From assembly GCF_039545035.1 (NCBI RefSeq), contig NZ_BAABRO010000003.1, forward strand, positions 310,001 through 374,000: a stretch of 64,000 nt of DNA. The letters run 5' to 3'. This stretch comes from Novipirellula caenicola (GTDB lineage Bacteria; Planctomycetota; Planctomycetia; Pirellulales; Pirellulaceae). This document shows positions 63,657 through 64,000 of the stretch, piece by piece; the first letter of the stretch is position 1, and each line of letters starts with the position of its first letter. The notes under the pieces are model-generated. The model had not been told where the DNA came from. It did no database searches and saw only the letters and a list, made by a program, of their open reading frames with translations. The position numbers and the translations under genes are program-made.

Positions 63657-64000
63657 TTAGTTGAGGTGTTTTTTTAGAAACCCATCAATATCGGTTACTA
63701 CCGTATCCATCCAATCGTTTTGGTTCCAGTGACCATGTTTCGCGCCGTCATGGATGCGAAGCTCGAAAGGGACACCCAAACTCTTCAATTTTTCACGAGC
63801 GGGTTCGTTGCGAGCTGGGTTGTCGAGGCTGCCTGTGATGAACAAGGTTGGTGGCATGTCCTTGTCGATCGCTTCATACGCATCGGCCAACTTGTACATT
63901 TCCGGGGCGTCGTCGATCGTCGCGCCGATCCAGTGCACCGCAAACGCATTGTCTTTGACGTCATGGGAACGGTCCGCCACGCTGCCCGATGCGGTTTGCA
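63657..64000 (-). CDS. Alpha/beta hydrolase, 3' part only
   Basis: The frame runs off the right edge, so the N-terminal part and nucleophile are missing. The C-terminal part TLFITGSLDNPARNEPAREKLKSLGVPFELRIHDGAKHGHWNQNDWMDTVVTDIDGFLKKHLN ends with the catalytic His context (AKHGHW) of alpha/beta hydrolases, and the GSLDN piece is in the place of the acid residue. Probably a prolyl-oligopeptidase, dienelactone hydrolase or esterase-like enzyme. It is 38 bp upstream of the GT4 gene on the same strand. Confidence 0.75.
   Translation of the reverse strand, partial: QTASGSVADRSHDVKDNAFAVHWIGATIDDAPEMYKLADAYEAIDKDMPPTLFITGSLDNPARNEPAREKLKSLGVPFELRIHDGAKHGHWNQNDWMDTVVTDIDGFLKKHLN

Overview
The window reads as chromosome of a planctomycete of the Rhodopirellula/Pirellulaceae type. 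The grounds are the many planctomycete-style proteins (DUF1559 with a zinc ribbon, a planctomycete cytochrome c domain fused to DUF2231, MoxR/DUF58/BatA operons with very large partners), scarce Shine-Dalgarno sites, frequent GTG/TTG starts, and short palindromic repeats scattered between genes. No rRNA, tRNA, CRISPR array or intact insertion sequence was found. Most genes are core metabolism and housekeeping; the accessory DNA lies mainly at 1.4-3.9 kb, 10.5-14.8 kb and 59.0-60.0 kb.

Layout. 1-2.7 kb: the 3' part of an unidentified gene and two tiny ORFs. 2.7-7.8 kb (minus): histidine operon hisD, a Uma2 endonuclease, hisC, hisB, then a DUF2786 protein. 7.9-10.5 kb: threonine aldolase overlapping a membrane glycosyltransferase-like gene. 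10.8-14.5 kb: a secreted hypothetical protein, about 2 kb of long direct repeats carrying decayed 3' ends of REP-associated tyrosine transposase genes, and an Rpn-type nuclease. 14.8-19.3 kb: a dihaem cytochrome, then glpK-glpD. 20.2-23.4 kb: thrC divergent from lspA and a HisN-like phosphatase. 23.7-27.5 kb: ffh, rpsP, trmD, rplS, a strong terminator, yraN. 28.0-40.2 kb: a seven-gene MoxR/BatA-type operon ending in a toroid protein and a thioredoxin-fold protein lacking its CxxC. 40.4-42.8 kb: rhomboid protease, queC, YhaM-like exonuclease. 43.1-50.0 kb: sigma-like protein, cytochrome/DUF2231 membrane protein, ppk1, large secreted protein. 50.1-54.1 kb (minus): ribF-nrnA and larB-nnrD. 54.2-59.1 kb: argG, DUF1559 protein, dtd, YdjM-like protein, cvpA. 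59.1-60.0 kb: tandem repeats and a dif-like site. 60.0-64 kb (all minus): accA, an unusual Ser/Thr kinase, a GT4 glycosyltransferase and a partial hydrolase.

Working together. hisB here is dehydratase only, so the HisN-like enzyme at 22.6 kb could supply the missing histidinol-phosphatase step. lspA, ffh and rhomboid serve membrane and secretion functions; rpsP-trmD-rplS is a classic translation operon. The MoxR-to-thioredoxin block looks like one transcription unit for an envelope-associated chaperone/VWA system.

The most interesting signal is at DNA level. The octamer GGGCAGGG (a match to the E. coli FtsK-orienting KOPS consensus GGGNAGGG) occurs 16 times on the plus strand between 3.5 and 57.9 kb and not on the minus strand there; the only two later copies, at 62.5 and 63.5 kb, are on the minus strand. 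A 28-bp dif-like sequence lies at 59,537-59,564, between the converging orientations, and all genes to its right are on the minus strand. This suggests the window spans the replication terminus and its XerCD site. Everything is inferred by reading; no searches were run.
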